In this document: positions 23,032-33,351 of the stretch, piece by piece | Layout: every line of letters begins with the position of its first letter | Position numbering within the stretch: the first letter of the stretch is position 1 | Source: Rhyzopertha dominica | Lineage: Eukaryota; Arthropoda; Insecta; Coleoptera; Bostrichidae | Direction of reading: 5' to 3' | Assembly: GCA_025024175.1 (NCBI GenBank) | Contig: QCXZ01000003.1 | Location: forward strand, 18,496,392-18,560,391 | Length of the DNA stretch: 64,000 bases | The notes under the pieces: generated by a model | Database searches by the model: none | Seen by the model: the letters and a program-made list of their open reading frames with translations, nothing else | What the model was told of the DNA's origin: nothing | Translations under genes and position numbers: made by a program

Positions 23032-23748
23032 CCTACGGTACCTACCTGAAGTCTATCATGTTTTAGAACGCTTGCGTTGTTTCGAGACACCTCGTCTTGT
23101 CTCGTCTCGCCCCTATCTCGACAATGTAATCTTGAAAATCGAGACAAATTTCTGTCGAGACGAGATAAAACACAGGCGAAACGAGACAAAACAAGACGAG
23201 ATGCTCAAATTGTCTCGTCTCGCGGCAACACTATCCCCATCAACATTTATGAACTATCCTATCGTTCACTTAATTTTTGTATGTTTCTGGCATAAAATTC
23301 TTTGGGCTGATCTCGAAGACATTTGTGCACCTGACACTTCATTGATTTAAGTAGTCCGTACAAATGAAAGTCTTACGAAGCAAGGTCGGGCTTGTAAGCT
23401 GAATGTTGAAGGTCTCTCATCCGACAAATATATCTTGAGTGAACTAGGCCTCATGTGAGTGCGGGTTGTTATGAAGGCAAAATCACACCTTGACTCAAGA
23501 GTTCACGACGTTTTGTGCGAATTGCAGACCTTACTGTGTTTTTACAATACATTTTTAATACTCTTCTGTGAATTCGCTCGTTTTGACACCTTTTGCAACT
23601 AAAAATCTAATCAAAGTACGCCAGTGAACTTTTGGACGTTATGTTTACAAAATATTAATGATTAGCTGATCAGATCCATCACAAGGATACACACTGGACG
23701 TCCCGAAGGCTTTGTAATGATTAAATAATTATTTACTGGATAACTATA

Positions 23749-24806
23749 ATTTTCGTACGGATACACTCTCCTTTTACTCGTATTAGAAAATAAAGTACGC
23801 TTTGTGCGCTTTTTTAAATCTGATATCCATATATTGTTATAAATATAGTCGTAATTTATAATATTCTATTTCTTATAACAGTTACTTGATTTCTATTTTA
23901 TAAGGTATGCATATGCAAATAATTGTAAGTTATCATATATCTCACTCACGAAATGTGAAAGACAAAAAATGGACATACGATAAATACCACCAGAGAATAA
24001 TTTAAAGTTGTGTTGTCCGAAACTGTAGTAAGAGTATTGGTTCAATAATTGTTCCTCTATTACACCGAATTTACATTTCTCCCCATCGCTGTTCCGCGAA
24101 GAAGATTAAAAAACGTTCTATAGCTGGCAGACAATAATTAATTGTGGAATACCCCGTTCCTTATATTCGCTAAATGTAGGCGACATTCAAAGTGGAACCT
24201 AATTTGTTCTTGTATTGTTCCCTTACAACTTTCAACTTGCCGTACCGATGGCGAATAGTGTTCACAGCTGCGGTCTTGGTGCTTAAAGGTAAATTTAATA
24301 AATAATAGGCTGTGCCCTGGGCGCGTTTACTTGAATGACTTGGGCTGAATTATTAAAATCGCTTGGGCCAATAGCGCCACAGCTATCCCGAATGAGCCCT
24401 TTTGGTACGATTGGAAGATATGTATCTAGAATATCTGGGTAACTGGTCGATAATCCTAAAGATATTCCACTCGGGTATTAAGCTGTGAAAAGTCAATATG
24501 TAGCCGTCTTGCACCCCCCGAATATTCGTGCATGATTTTAGAGGGGAACAAGGCTAAATCTACCCTTGAAAAGCAAATGTTCCATATAAAAGGAATCGTA
24601 ATTGCAACTTATTTAATAATATACACCATTTGTTTAATTCTATTGGTTTCAAAAATAATATTGTATATTCAGGTGACATTGAGTGATGAAGCAATAAAAG
24701 GAGTACGGCCTCTTAATACTAGCTTGTAAAATGTACGTGACACAGTTTTAGATAAGCGGAATAGTAATGCCGGTAGAAATGCGTTTTCAGCTATACCGTA
24801 CCGTGC
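23749..24806. other. No recognisable feature
   Basis: Mixed-composition interval. A 65-codon frame with a hydrophobic stretch (24532-24729) is too short to assign. Confidence 0.4.
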
Positions 24807-26042
24807 TATATTGTGCCAATGACCCTCAGTGCACTTATAAATAAGGGTCATTTTTGCAGTTACCAGTTAGGGGTTGGATTTCCTTTGAAACCACCGGTTC
24901 TTAACATATTACCTGGTTAACGATGATAATGATGATAAATGATATGTATTAGATATTAAGAGTGTTCTTTTCTATTATTATGTGTATGTTTATTAAATTT
25001 TTTAATAATTGATTTTTCTTGTAATGGCTATCTTTAAACGTTCCTTTTACTAATATTATACTCGTACATATATATATCTCTGTAAAGGATTTAAAAAATG
25101 CACGAGTATCATTTACAAACTTTCGCTGTGGCAATGAAAATTAATACCGTGAAAATCTTTTAAAAATATATTTTCTTTTATTAAATTTTCGATTAAACTT
25201 CACCTACAGTTTCTTTGTCATTTCTGGCAATTACCTGATAAGTAAATTTGAACGAAATGTAACATTTTTTTAGCTGTTTTCAGTTATTGCAAATTTAATG
25301 TTATAAATATAATTATTTAAATATTTCTACATTGCGATCCAACAAAGTAGTAGATATTGTCATTTATATAGCTATATTTCTGACTTAAAATATTTTCAAA
25401 TCTCTTCAAATAAGTTTTCTCTTAATGACTTTTTAGTACCTAGGCAATGGTATTTCAAACTTTGCAGGTTAATAAAGTGAACCTATAATATTTGTACAAG
25501 CTTTTTGGTCACAAAACGTATTAAACGAAATATTTTTTATTCTTGTAGACCCTCTCATAAAATAGGTATAGTTTAAGCAAATTCACGCATCCCTAAAAAT
25601 TCATTATTAAAAATAGATTATACTAAATGACCAGCAGAGCAAACAAATTTAGTTTTTCCTAAATTACGAAAATATATATTAAGTAAATATTTGTTACTTA
25701 TGCACATCAGTTGTAATAAAAATCTCGATCCTGGATAATTTCGTTCTAAAGGTAAATAATAAATTCTAATTTATTTGGAACAAGACAAATTTGCTTCTAG
25801 CTGAACGTATTTTCTAAACACTTTGTCGAATATCCGATTGCAAATTTCTCTTTAAAGCATATAAATAATTTTCTGAATCAGACCATTTTTTAAATCAGTT
25901 ATACAGATAAACAAGGACTAAAGTTTAACCCTGTAACAAACAGATTTAGAGCCGCGGGTTACAAAGGAAACCGAACCCCTAACAAATAACTGCATAAATG
26001 ACCCTTATTTTGTAAGACACTGAGGGTCATTGGCACAATATA
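24807..26042. mobile_element. TIR element of Tc1/mariner style (MITE)
   Basis: Inverted termini of about 95 bp share TATATTGTGCCAATGACCCT, AATAAGGGTCATTT and TTAGGGGTT at both ends, and TATA stands at both edges. The 1.24-kb interior is AT-rich and has no frame above about 60 codons, so the element is non-autonomous. The family was not identified. Confidence 0.8.
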
Positions 26043-26882
26043 CTGAAATCCTGTAAATGTATGCGAGGTGCCTGGAATGTGATCGACTTGGAAGTATGCG
26101 GTTTTTGTACAAAATTTAAGTCACAATGAATTAAATCAAAACTTCATGTCAATCCAATCATTTATTTTCTTTCATAAAATTTGAAATCACAATGAAACTC
26201 ATTTATTTCATGGGTAAATCTGTAAAATTGTTTGAGCTAAATCGACGAACTTTGAGGACTTCGTTTTTTGAAACTACTGCGACGAACGCACAACAGAATC
26301 ACAATTCAAGTGAAAGTAGACAAAAGGATCAATTTTTAATTACTGCATAATTGGCACTTCAGAACTCAATGTATTCGTTCGCTCGACGACGATACAGTGA
26401 TTAATTTTTGGTGAAAATCGACTAAACATCATTCACTTTGTGTTATCAAATTAAACTTGATTAACAATTTCAAATTAACTTTAAATCGAAACTTGAAAAA
26501 ATTGAAGTATATATATTGTCCGAATCGAATGCATATGTTAACCGTTCGCAAAAAGACCGCGGGACATATGTATAAATGTATTTTTATTTTAATTTAAATA
26601 AATAATAAAATTTTAATTTAAGCTAAAATACGTTTTTCCAAACTTTTCACTTTACCGAAAACATTCATTTGGATTAATTCCATAAATAATATACAATTTT
26701 TTCCCAATATTCTTCTTTCAAAACACAAAAAGTATATCGCTCCTATCGTCAGATATAATCGAGAGTGTATATAAAAATTTAGATTTTTCTGACTTTCCGT
26801 AAATCCCGAAATATTTTGATGCAACCTTTCCAGGACTATAACGAACAAAAACAAAACAAATATATTACACTTATCGTGAGTT
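26043..26882. other. No recognisable feature
   Basis: AT-rich. A 101-codon minus-strand frame (26618-26923) overlaps the start of the next plus-strand frame and lacks motifs. Confidence 0.4.
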
Positions 26883-27209
26883 ATGGTCGCGAGTTCGTGC
26901 AAAAATGTCATGGTAAAAAGCACTTTTAGTTATTCTCGAATTGCTGGGAAATTATTCCAATTTTTCAATACGTTAAAGCCTTATTTAGAAGACTATTATG
27001 AAAATTTAAAAACGAGGTTAAATGGTCAGCTGTTTCCAATGATGTGGTTATTAATTTTTATTTTTATAATTTTTTGTGGGATTATTGCTTTGTTGTGCAA
27101 AATTTGTCTCAATTCCCCGCAAAAATGTCATTGCACTGGGCTCCGCTTTTATTCGGGCCGTCCCTGTAGACCAACCGAGCATATACGGCTAGCGAAGTAC
27201 AGTGACTGA
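26883..27209 (+). CDS. Uncharacterised single-pass membrane ORF (108 codons)
   Basis: Begins with a true ATG. Residues 1-50 are polar and helical in character (KPYLEDYYENLKTRLNG). Residues 53-75 form one strongly hydrophobic segment (MMWLLIFIFIIFCGIIALLC) that would span a membrane. The tail is Cys- and Arg-rich (CHCTGLRFYSGRPCRP). The order amphipathic helix, TM, basic tail is protein-like for a small membrane protein, but I recognise no family. An antisense frame overlaps its 5' end, and in such AT-rich DNA a hydrophobic ORF can arise by chance. No splice or promoter evidence supports it. Confidence 0.2.
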   Translation: MVASSCKNVMVKSTFSYSRIAGKLFQFFNTLKPYLEDYYENLKTRLNGQLFPMMWLLIFIFIIFCGIIALLCKICLNSPQKCHCTGLRFYSGRPCRPTEHIRLAKYSD

Positions 27210-29079
27210 GTGTATCACCAAATAGTCGATTTATACGTCCTCACCTCACACGTATTTTATCAAATTGCTTTTTACTTCCTTAGTTTTCAGATTCGAATAT
27301 TTATATCATTTTATTAATAAATAAAGAGCACGCTTCACCTGTTATGAACCGATGAGCCGTTACTGTCTTTGAATTAATCCCTCTACAAAATCAAGCATAG
27401 AAACTTGGAGTTTCGGTCTTCATAGCTCAGCCTCTAATAATGCTTAACAAGGCTTTAAACTTTTAGAAACAACCGTAGACGAACTTTCGTGCTACTTGGT
27501 TCTTGAACCTTTAAAGTCTTCCCGCCGGAACAAAATCCATCAACCAGCAGCTACGATTTAGACCACTTACTCACGTATACCGCAATTTCTTTTGTGTTCG
27601 TCCTAAACTTTAAAAAGAAGTTCAGGATCCAGGGAACCGTAATGTAGAAGCGGAATATAAATTATAAGGGATATTGATCCCGCACTCGAAAGCGCAACAG
27701 ATGGCTTCATCAGAGCGCAAAGCACATTAAAGATTAATTCATTCGATAACAGCTCTCGCATGCTTTTTAGAAAACTTCCAAATCCAAAATTAAGATCTAT
27801 CGCGTCTACTTGTAACAGTCTAGACATCACCACTGGTTTATAAACGAATTCAGCGCTTGCCAATGTAACGCAGTTTGATTAAACGGGATTAGGCCTATTT
27901 CAGCAATCGCATTATTCCGGCCCGGTCCACAACGAATATCAAACGTGACACAATGTATTACGCATCACTGCAAACCGGATGATCATGTTTTATGCCTCTG
28001 GTATAAAAACCACATTAACAGTACAAAACTGCAAGATGCATGTTTTAAATAACGAATGTTGTGTGAGGTAACATATGTTATTATTCCCTCTTCTTCCTGT
28101 TCACCTTATGATGAATACGTAAAATTGTGTGGGCGAAGGTATTTATTCTTTAAAATTATATTTATTTGTCATAACGGTGCTAATGCGGCAGAAGGTTTTC
28201 GAAATCATTTAAATAAGAGCCTTATTAAAATTCAGACTTATTAACAAAAAAAATCATTTTAGCTGGTGTTTGTCCTATCAACGATTTTCATTATGGTATA
28301 ATATTTGTTTAGCAATATGCCGATAATGTGCAGGGTAACCATAATGTTGATGCCAAACGATCTATCTTAGTAATGTAATGGTAATTCGTTGTAAAAAAAA
28401 AAGCAGCGATATCCCGTGTCATTCAATGTACCATCAACAAAATCATATTTTAACCACCTTGGATTTTCTACATACCCACAATGTATAATAGGTATATAGA
28501 TTAGCAGAAGGTTGCTTTATTAGTAAATATATAGCACAGAAAGAAGAAAAATCAGTNTTGTATTTTTGTTTTGTATCCACCCACTGGTAAAACTCAACTC
28601 GATTTTTGACATCATTCCCATGTAGTTCTGCTATTGCAAATTAATTAAGTGCATGTTTATGTTGCTTTAGTATTGTTATGATGTGAGGAAACCAGCGCCT
28701 GCTGAATAGGCAACCAGATTGACTTTCGTAAGTAAACTACTGACTTCCCGTTACCGATGGTAACCAAAAACTGCTTGGTAAAATCAATTTATCGTTCTGA
28801 AAACTTTGTCATAATAACATACGATAATGGAAGTGGAAAAATTCTATTTATGAAGACGAGCCACAGACAACGTATCTTTTATCTAGACAGCTAAATCTTA
28901 CGATTTGCGGGAGAAAATGGTATGACCACCAGTAAGTCGCCATGTTGCTCGTTTGTAGGGCAGCGAGTCTGCGCAGTGGCTAGGTGTATGGCAGGTCCCG
29001 TAAGTTGTATCGTTACCATGACGTTCTCACGTGATCTTTACTAAAGTATTACATATTTCGCCTGTACCTATAATGATTG
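27210..29079. other. No recognisable feature
   Basis: Short frames only (27603-27863 minus, 28056-28244 plus). One ambiguous base near 28557. No RNA gene was recognised. Confidence 0.4.
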
Positions 29080-29225
29080 GAAAGTATTAAGTTATTGGGT
29101 AAGCAGGCTAATTAAATTAGAAAATATAACTCGCTAAGATCAGGACTCGAACCCGAATCTCTAGAACGGTACTTTGGTATGTCCCATTACACCAGACCCA
29201 AATGGCTAGATGGTGGTCAGTTGGT
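29080..29225 (-). mobile_element. tRNA-derived SINE, copy 1
   Basis: On the minus strand the unit contains TGGTGTAATGG (A box, complement of 29184-29194) and GGTTCGAGTCC (B box, complement of 29143-29153) about 30 bases apart. These are the internal pol III promoter elements of tRNA genes. The sequence around them does not fold into a full cloverleaf, and a tRNA-unrelated tail AGCGAGTTATATTTTCTAAT follows. It is paired with an inverted second copy to the right. Confidence 0.65.
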
Positions 29226-29239
29226 TGCATATGTGTATG

Positions 29240-29312
29240 TTATGTTGTTATTCATATAATACTGGCTGGATCTGGGAATGTTGTTATTCATATAATACTC
29301 GCTAGATCTGGG
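29240..29312. repeat. 38-bp tandem duplication between SINE copies
   Basis: TGTTGTTATTCATATAATAC is repeated with a 38-bp period, each time followed by a GCTGGATCTGGGA or GCTAGATCTGGGA motif. It lies between the two inverted SINE copies. Confidence 0.7.
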
Positions 29313-29430
29313 ATTTAACTCGTGTAATGTAACATACCAGAGTACCGTTCTTGAGATTTATGTCCTGACCGCAGCGAGTTACTTTTTTAAATTTAATTAG
29401 TCTGCTTACCCAACAACAATACTCTTAAAT
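29300..29430 (+). mobile_element. tRNA-derived SINE, copy 2 (inverted, decayed)
   Basis: Matches the minus-strand copy to its left: CATACCAGAGTACCGTTCTT and AATTAGTCTGCTTACCCAAC are shared. Its A and B boxes are mutated (CGTGTAATGTA and TTATGTCCTGA), so it should not be transcribed by pol III from its own promoter. Confidence 0.6.
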
Positions 29431-31318
29431 CTTATCACTGCTTTACACTTTTAGGTAACTATGTATTTCTGTGAGGTAAACACAACACACAATAATGTTA
29501 TCGCCGGCGCCGCATCGCCTTGATACGCAGTACAACCTTTGTTATCGTTTAGAATTACTGAATGATATTTGATTAAATTCTTGTCCTTCTAAATATTATG
29601 GTGTATAGTGTATGTAAGTAACTTTGCTAATAGTAGGACTAGGATGAATGGAATCAGTACTCTTGCAAACGCCCAATTTACTTCCAGTTTTATGCTTTAT
29701 TAATTATTAAAACTACAAAATTCTTACATTTAGTGTATGCGTTTATGAGTGATATTATAATTACTATTTAAAGAAATGAAGTTATTTGCATTTGAAGTTT
29801 GCTGTTTAAAAGCTTACAAAACTACTTTGCAGCTTTAGAAAATGTTAAGCCATGGTCAATAAAGTACAAAGATTTATGCCCAATGCGCTGATAAAAACTG
29901 CGTTGCCATAGCCTTTGTGGTTGTAGATGTAAACAGTTTCTTAGAAACTACTATAAAAAAAATCCAAAAAATGCGAACTACGCCTAAACGGTTCATCTTA
30001 GACCCAGTGTGTTAATGATAAAGTGACCTTTAAATTTGATAAGCTATCTAAAAATGTAATAATACTCCTATACAGAGAGTTTAATTTAAAATAAATTAGT
30101 GTCAACTTCCGGTATAACCGGAAGTTCGCCATCTTTGGGAATATTTTTATTCATCTCGCCCCACCGCTGAATGTAAGTGTAGAAATTTACATTTCAAAAC
30201 TGTCAACTTTCCAAGATATTTCTAATATAAGCTTAAGTGTGGACACCCTGTATATTGTATAGCTATTAACTGGTAAAAATAGGTCCTACCGCGGTACTTG
30301 GCAGGTATAGGAGAGTTTATCGACCGTTGGTGGCGCTAGTGTGTCTTTGCAAATGGCGGAAATAAACAGTACTTGCTATTATAATATACTCGTCTGTATC
30401 TCAAAATGAAACACAGATGGGTTCGCAACCGAGTATATTCAATATAATTATTAAAAAGGAACTGGTAATGGTAACCAAAACACACTCGCAGCAATAACCT
30501 ACGTGATAACCGCTTAATCACATAACCGCATATTACTATTATAATATAATATCACACTATTGTAAACTTGCCTATTGGGACACCTGTATACAAAAAATGT
30601 GTTGGATGATTTTTGTAAGCTGCAAATATACTAAAGCACTTGACGATATCTTTTCTNGGGCTTACACAGCATATCATCAACACCACTCAAATTTTTATTA
30701 GAACCTACATCCCCGAAACAATGCAGCCCTGACGCGAGCATGCATTCATATCTGGGAATTATGCCGTCATGGAGAGGTTTTCAAATAACAGAGCACGCCG
30801 CCGCCTTAGTCGGCTCAGTTATTAAGGAAGTCGTAATGAGATTCAGCTGCTTCGACTATTGGATTCATNTAACTGGTTGCCGGGTTTGCAGTAATTCGAT
30901 TAGGAATTNAAGATCGGTNTATTGAAATTCCAAAGTATAAGCAATATTGAATGCCGTCTCTGTATTTCCNTATCGCTTCAACGCCTGCGACAAGCAAAAA
31001 AGCTCTGCAGATAACTTAAAGGCATAAACTTTAGTTAGCCCCTAAATGAATGACGCTAATCGCGGAACGCTTATTTAGTATTTGCTTACGTTTGAGGTCA
31101 GGGAGTTTGACACAGCTGATAATATAATAATCTGTAACTAAATGTACCTTAGTACATATACATAGTGTTATGATGCGACAAACTAATAATGTTCGTTCAA
31201 GCTTTCCTTCTATAAACATTAAGTCAAATCCCGCGCATATAACTGGTCAATAAAAAAAATGGGGACTACAGGCCCTATTTTTTATTGCAGAATATGAATC
31301 TGCATGATAAAATGCTAC
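29431..31318. other. Unassigned interval with a palindrome and a GGTGGCGCTA motif
   Basis: Contains the perfect palindrome listed at 30104, an ACACCCTGTATAT end motif near 30242, and GGTGGCGCTA at 30329. A minus-strand frame through ambiguous bases (30815-30997) includes KYRDGIQYCLYFGISI and looks somewhat coding, but I cannot assign it. Confidence 0.35.
30104..30126. repeat. Perfect 23-bp palindrome
   Basis: AACTTCCGGT and ACCGGAAGTT flank a 3-base centre. An eroded relative stands at 20821-20845. Both lie some way from an ACACCCTGTATAT motif, suggesting they are parts of one repetitive element family with an ACAGGGTGT-type end. Confidence 0.75.
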
Positions 31319-31320
31319 TA

Positions 31321-32464
31321 TGATCAAATATAACCTAGATTTTTTAACTAAAACCCAAAAATTCTTCAAAATAGTCCCCGTCGGATGCAATACACATTAT
31401 TGCAACGTCCTTATAACAAATTTTATACGTCTCCTTTGGTATCGCCTTCAGCTCCCTCTTCGAATTCTTTTTTATGGATTCAATCGTTTCAAAATGCTTT
31501 CCGCGAAATGGTAATTTGAGTTTTGGGAAGAGTAAAAAGTCACATGGTGCCATATCTGGTGAATACGGAGCTTGCGGAATGACGTNTATCTTGTTTTTTT
31601 TATCAAATAATCGCGTATTAAGTGAGCCGTGTGAATCGGTGTATTATCGTGATGCAAAAACCATGTTTTGTTTGACCAAAATTCAGGCCGTAATAGACGA
31701 ATTTTTTTTTCAAATTTCGTAGAACTTGCACATACCAGTCAGCATTAGCTGCAGCCAGAAGGAATTCTGAATTCACAACACCTTGATAATCGAAGAAAAC
31801 GATCAACATTGTCTTGATTTTTAGCGACTCATCTTTTACGCGCCATTCTAATGATTGTTGTGCGGTTTCGACGTCATATACATAGACCCATTATGATGCG
31901 CTGCATGTCGATATCACTCATAGCAAGCATTTCTTTAGCGACGAACTTGCGTTGCTCTTCTTGGTAAAAATTCAACACTCTTGGAACAAGTCGCGTCTTA
32001 TGTCTAAAATATCATGTAAAATGGTTTGCACATGACGATTTTCGAGCACCATTTTCTTCACTTTTTCAATGTTTCCTTCGTTAGTCGATGTTTGCGAACG
32101 GCGTTCATGAGGCGAATCTACAATCTCTGTACGAGCCTTCTTTGAACGATTTATACCAATTATACGCAGAGGCTTGTGACATATGGGAATCCGGATAAGC
32201 CTTCTGTAACATTCTGAACGCATTAGCAAACGATATTTCGTTTGAAACACAAAATTTAAGGCATATTCTTTGGTCTACAGAATGCGACATGATAAAAATC
32301 TAAAAACACACTTGTTTGCTTGCGTCGAAAACTTTTTTGTGACAGATCGTGCTGAAATTTGACATGGAAGCGTGACAGTGCTACCAACCTCACGCAAGAA
32401 GAATTTTGACAGAACATGATGCGCGGTTCGTTTAAATTAAAAATTCTATGTTATTTTTGATCAG
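31321..32464 (-). pseudogene. Mariner element, near full length, inactivated
   Basis: Termini TGATCAAATATAACCTAGA and, inverted, TGATCAAAAATAACATAGA are bounded by TA on both sides. The transposase runs right to left. The amino end DQRICLKFCVSNEISFANAF and SQASAYNWYKSFKEG is the mariner helix-turn-helix region. WVYVYDVETAQQS, TMLIVFFDYQGVVNSEF (second catalytic Asp) and FLHHDNTPIHTAHLIRDYL (third Asp, DD34D type) follow, then MAPCDFLLFPKLKLPFRG and the end CIASDGDYFEEFLGF. At least three frameshifts break the frame. The codons ahead of WVY that should hold the first catalytic Asp (TGDE-type motif) are missing. One N lies in the third-Asp region. Confidence 0.92.
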
Positions 32465-32517
32465 TACAGTAATAGACACGTTTTTTTTAGTTTTTGCAAA
32501 GCGCAATGCTTAAAAAA

Positions 32518-32530
32518 TAATAATCTTTAA
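32518..32530. repeat. Target-site duplication, left copy
   Basis: TAATAATCTTTAA stands immediately left of the palindromic PLE insertion and recurs unchanged at its right edge. Confidence 0.75.
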
Positions 32531-32571
32531 TTCTTCAAAAGAAAATATTCTTAATGTGAACTTCCACTTTA

Positions 32572-32614
32572 TTTTTCAATTGCAAAGCGCTTTCGGCTAC
32601 ATGCTAGCCATCGT
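32572..32614 (-). ncRNA. Hammerhead-like core, left PLE arm
   Basis: Mirror image of the motif in the right arm (see 34157-34199), sequence unchanged. On the minus strand it lies between the end of the reading frame and the outer terminus. Confidence 0.5.
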
Positions 32615-32728
32615 CAGTACAAACGTTAAAAGGAAACTAACAGTTTGACAAAGTCAAAAAAAACAGAAACAAGCAAACTTGACTACAAACTGAAATGCAA
32701 CCCACATGCCAGTAACTCAAACGAAACA

Positions 32729-33280
32729 TTAATTTAGATCAAACAAAGAATTTAGAATAGGACAATTGAAATTACAAAAATCATTTAGAATAGTAAAATT
32801 TTGTTCGTTAATAATTTTATAAACCTCTAAAATTTCCAAATAATTTAATTTAGATGATTTAGTACACAAATGTAATGAATTTAGATTGTCTAGCGTGGCA
32901 GTGTGTTTATTTACTAATAAATGGTTAGCTAACGAAGAATTTGTTGTAACAATATCTGTATTTTTATACTTTTCAAATTGTTTCAAATGTTCTTTACCTC
33001 TAGTTAAAAAGGATCTTCCGGTTTGTCCAATATAAACCGAATTGCAATCATTACATGAAAAACTATAAACGCCTGAATTATTTAAAACTGAAATTTGGTC
33101 TTTATTACGGACAAAACGGGAAAACACACTGCCTACGGTAGAAAAAGCAATATTTATTCCATTAGAAGAAAATAATTTAGATAGGCTAACTGAGACTTGA
33201 CCAGCAAACTTAAGAGGAAACCAAACCTTAACTTTTTCATCCAAATAAGTGGTACAGAAAGAAAATTTAAATTTTGTCAA
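32729..33280 (-). CDS. PLE GIY-YIG endonuclease segment, left copy
   Basis: A 183-codon open stretch of the carboxyl end of a Penelope-like polyprotein. It has no ATG at its beginning (first triplet TTG), because the copy is 5'-truncated. It contains GVYSFSCNDCNSVYIGQTGR, the GIY-YIG nuclease core with the CxxC of the PLE zinc-binding insertion, then RGKEHLKQF and SSLANHLLVNKHTA. Compared with the right copy I see only the change EVYKI for EISKI near the end. Without reverse transcriptase it cannot move by itself. Confidence 0.85.
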   Translation of the reverse strand: MTKFKFSFCTTYLDEKVKVWFPLKFAGQVSVSLSKLFSSNGINIAFSTVGSVFSRFVRNKDQISVLNNSGVYSFSCNDCNSVYIGQTGRSFLTRGKEHLKQFEKYKNTDIVTTNSSLANHLLVNKHTATLDNLNSLHLCTKSSKLNYLEILEVYKIINEQNFTILNDFCNFNCPILNSLFDLN

Positions 33281-33351
33281 ATACTTAAAATAAAGTTTTT
33301 CTATTAAACAATGTTATTTCTTATTTTTCTTTACACCCTTATGCACACAAA

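Larger units (their letters stand above)
18721..23233. mobile_element. hAT-like element with GAGAC arrays, inserted in the mariner
   Basis: The ends are TAGTGTTGTTGCGAGACGAG and, inverted, TAGTGTTGCCGCGAGACGAG. Both are followed by tracts dense in GAGACAAGACGAGA-type units (18735-18860 and 23085-23225). Flanking bases TCCCCGTT (18709-18716, with ATGG between it and the TIR) and TCCCCATC resemble an imperfect 8-bp duplication. The open frames at 18689-19059 include DDQTSFWMLGISRAIS, which could be a hAT carboxyl-terminal relic, but I would not insist on it. Most of the interior is occupied by two younger elements. Confidence 0.65.
18638..23748 (-). mobile_element. Mariner element split by a nested insertion
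   Basis: The left terminus reads TA then CAGGGTCATTCAGTAAATAA. The right terminus, inverted, matches it at about 18 of 22 bases (ATTATTTACTGGATAAC near 23729). Minus-strand coding pieces are RSAIRTKRRELLSQGVILP near 23480-23540, HSAYKPDLAS and DFHLYGLLK near 23350-23400 (the SPDLAPxDFHLF block of mariner transposases), and GDYVEKYLKFFPSYSDW left of the insertion, the carboxyl end. Rejoining the edges at the 8-bp repeat restores the frame across the break. The amino-terminal half of the transposase is missing, so this copy was already internally deleted. Confidence 0.8.

Noticed and set aside
27695..27725. Minus-strand CTGATGAAGCCATCTG resembling a hammerhead core
   Set aside because: Stem II partner and GAAA box are absent (the expected position reads CTTTCGAG).
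29143..29194. True tRNA gene
   Set aside because: A and B boxes match, but no seven-pair acceptor stem or complete cloverleaf forms, and a non-tRNA tail plus a second copy favour a SINE.
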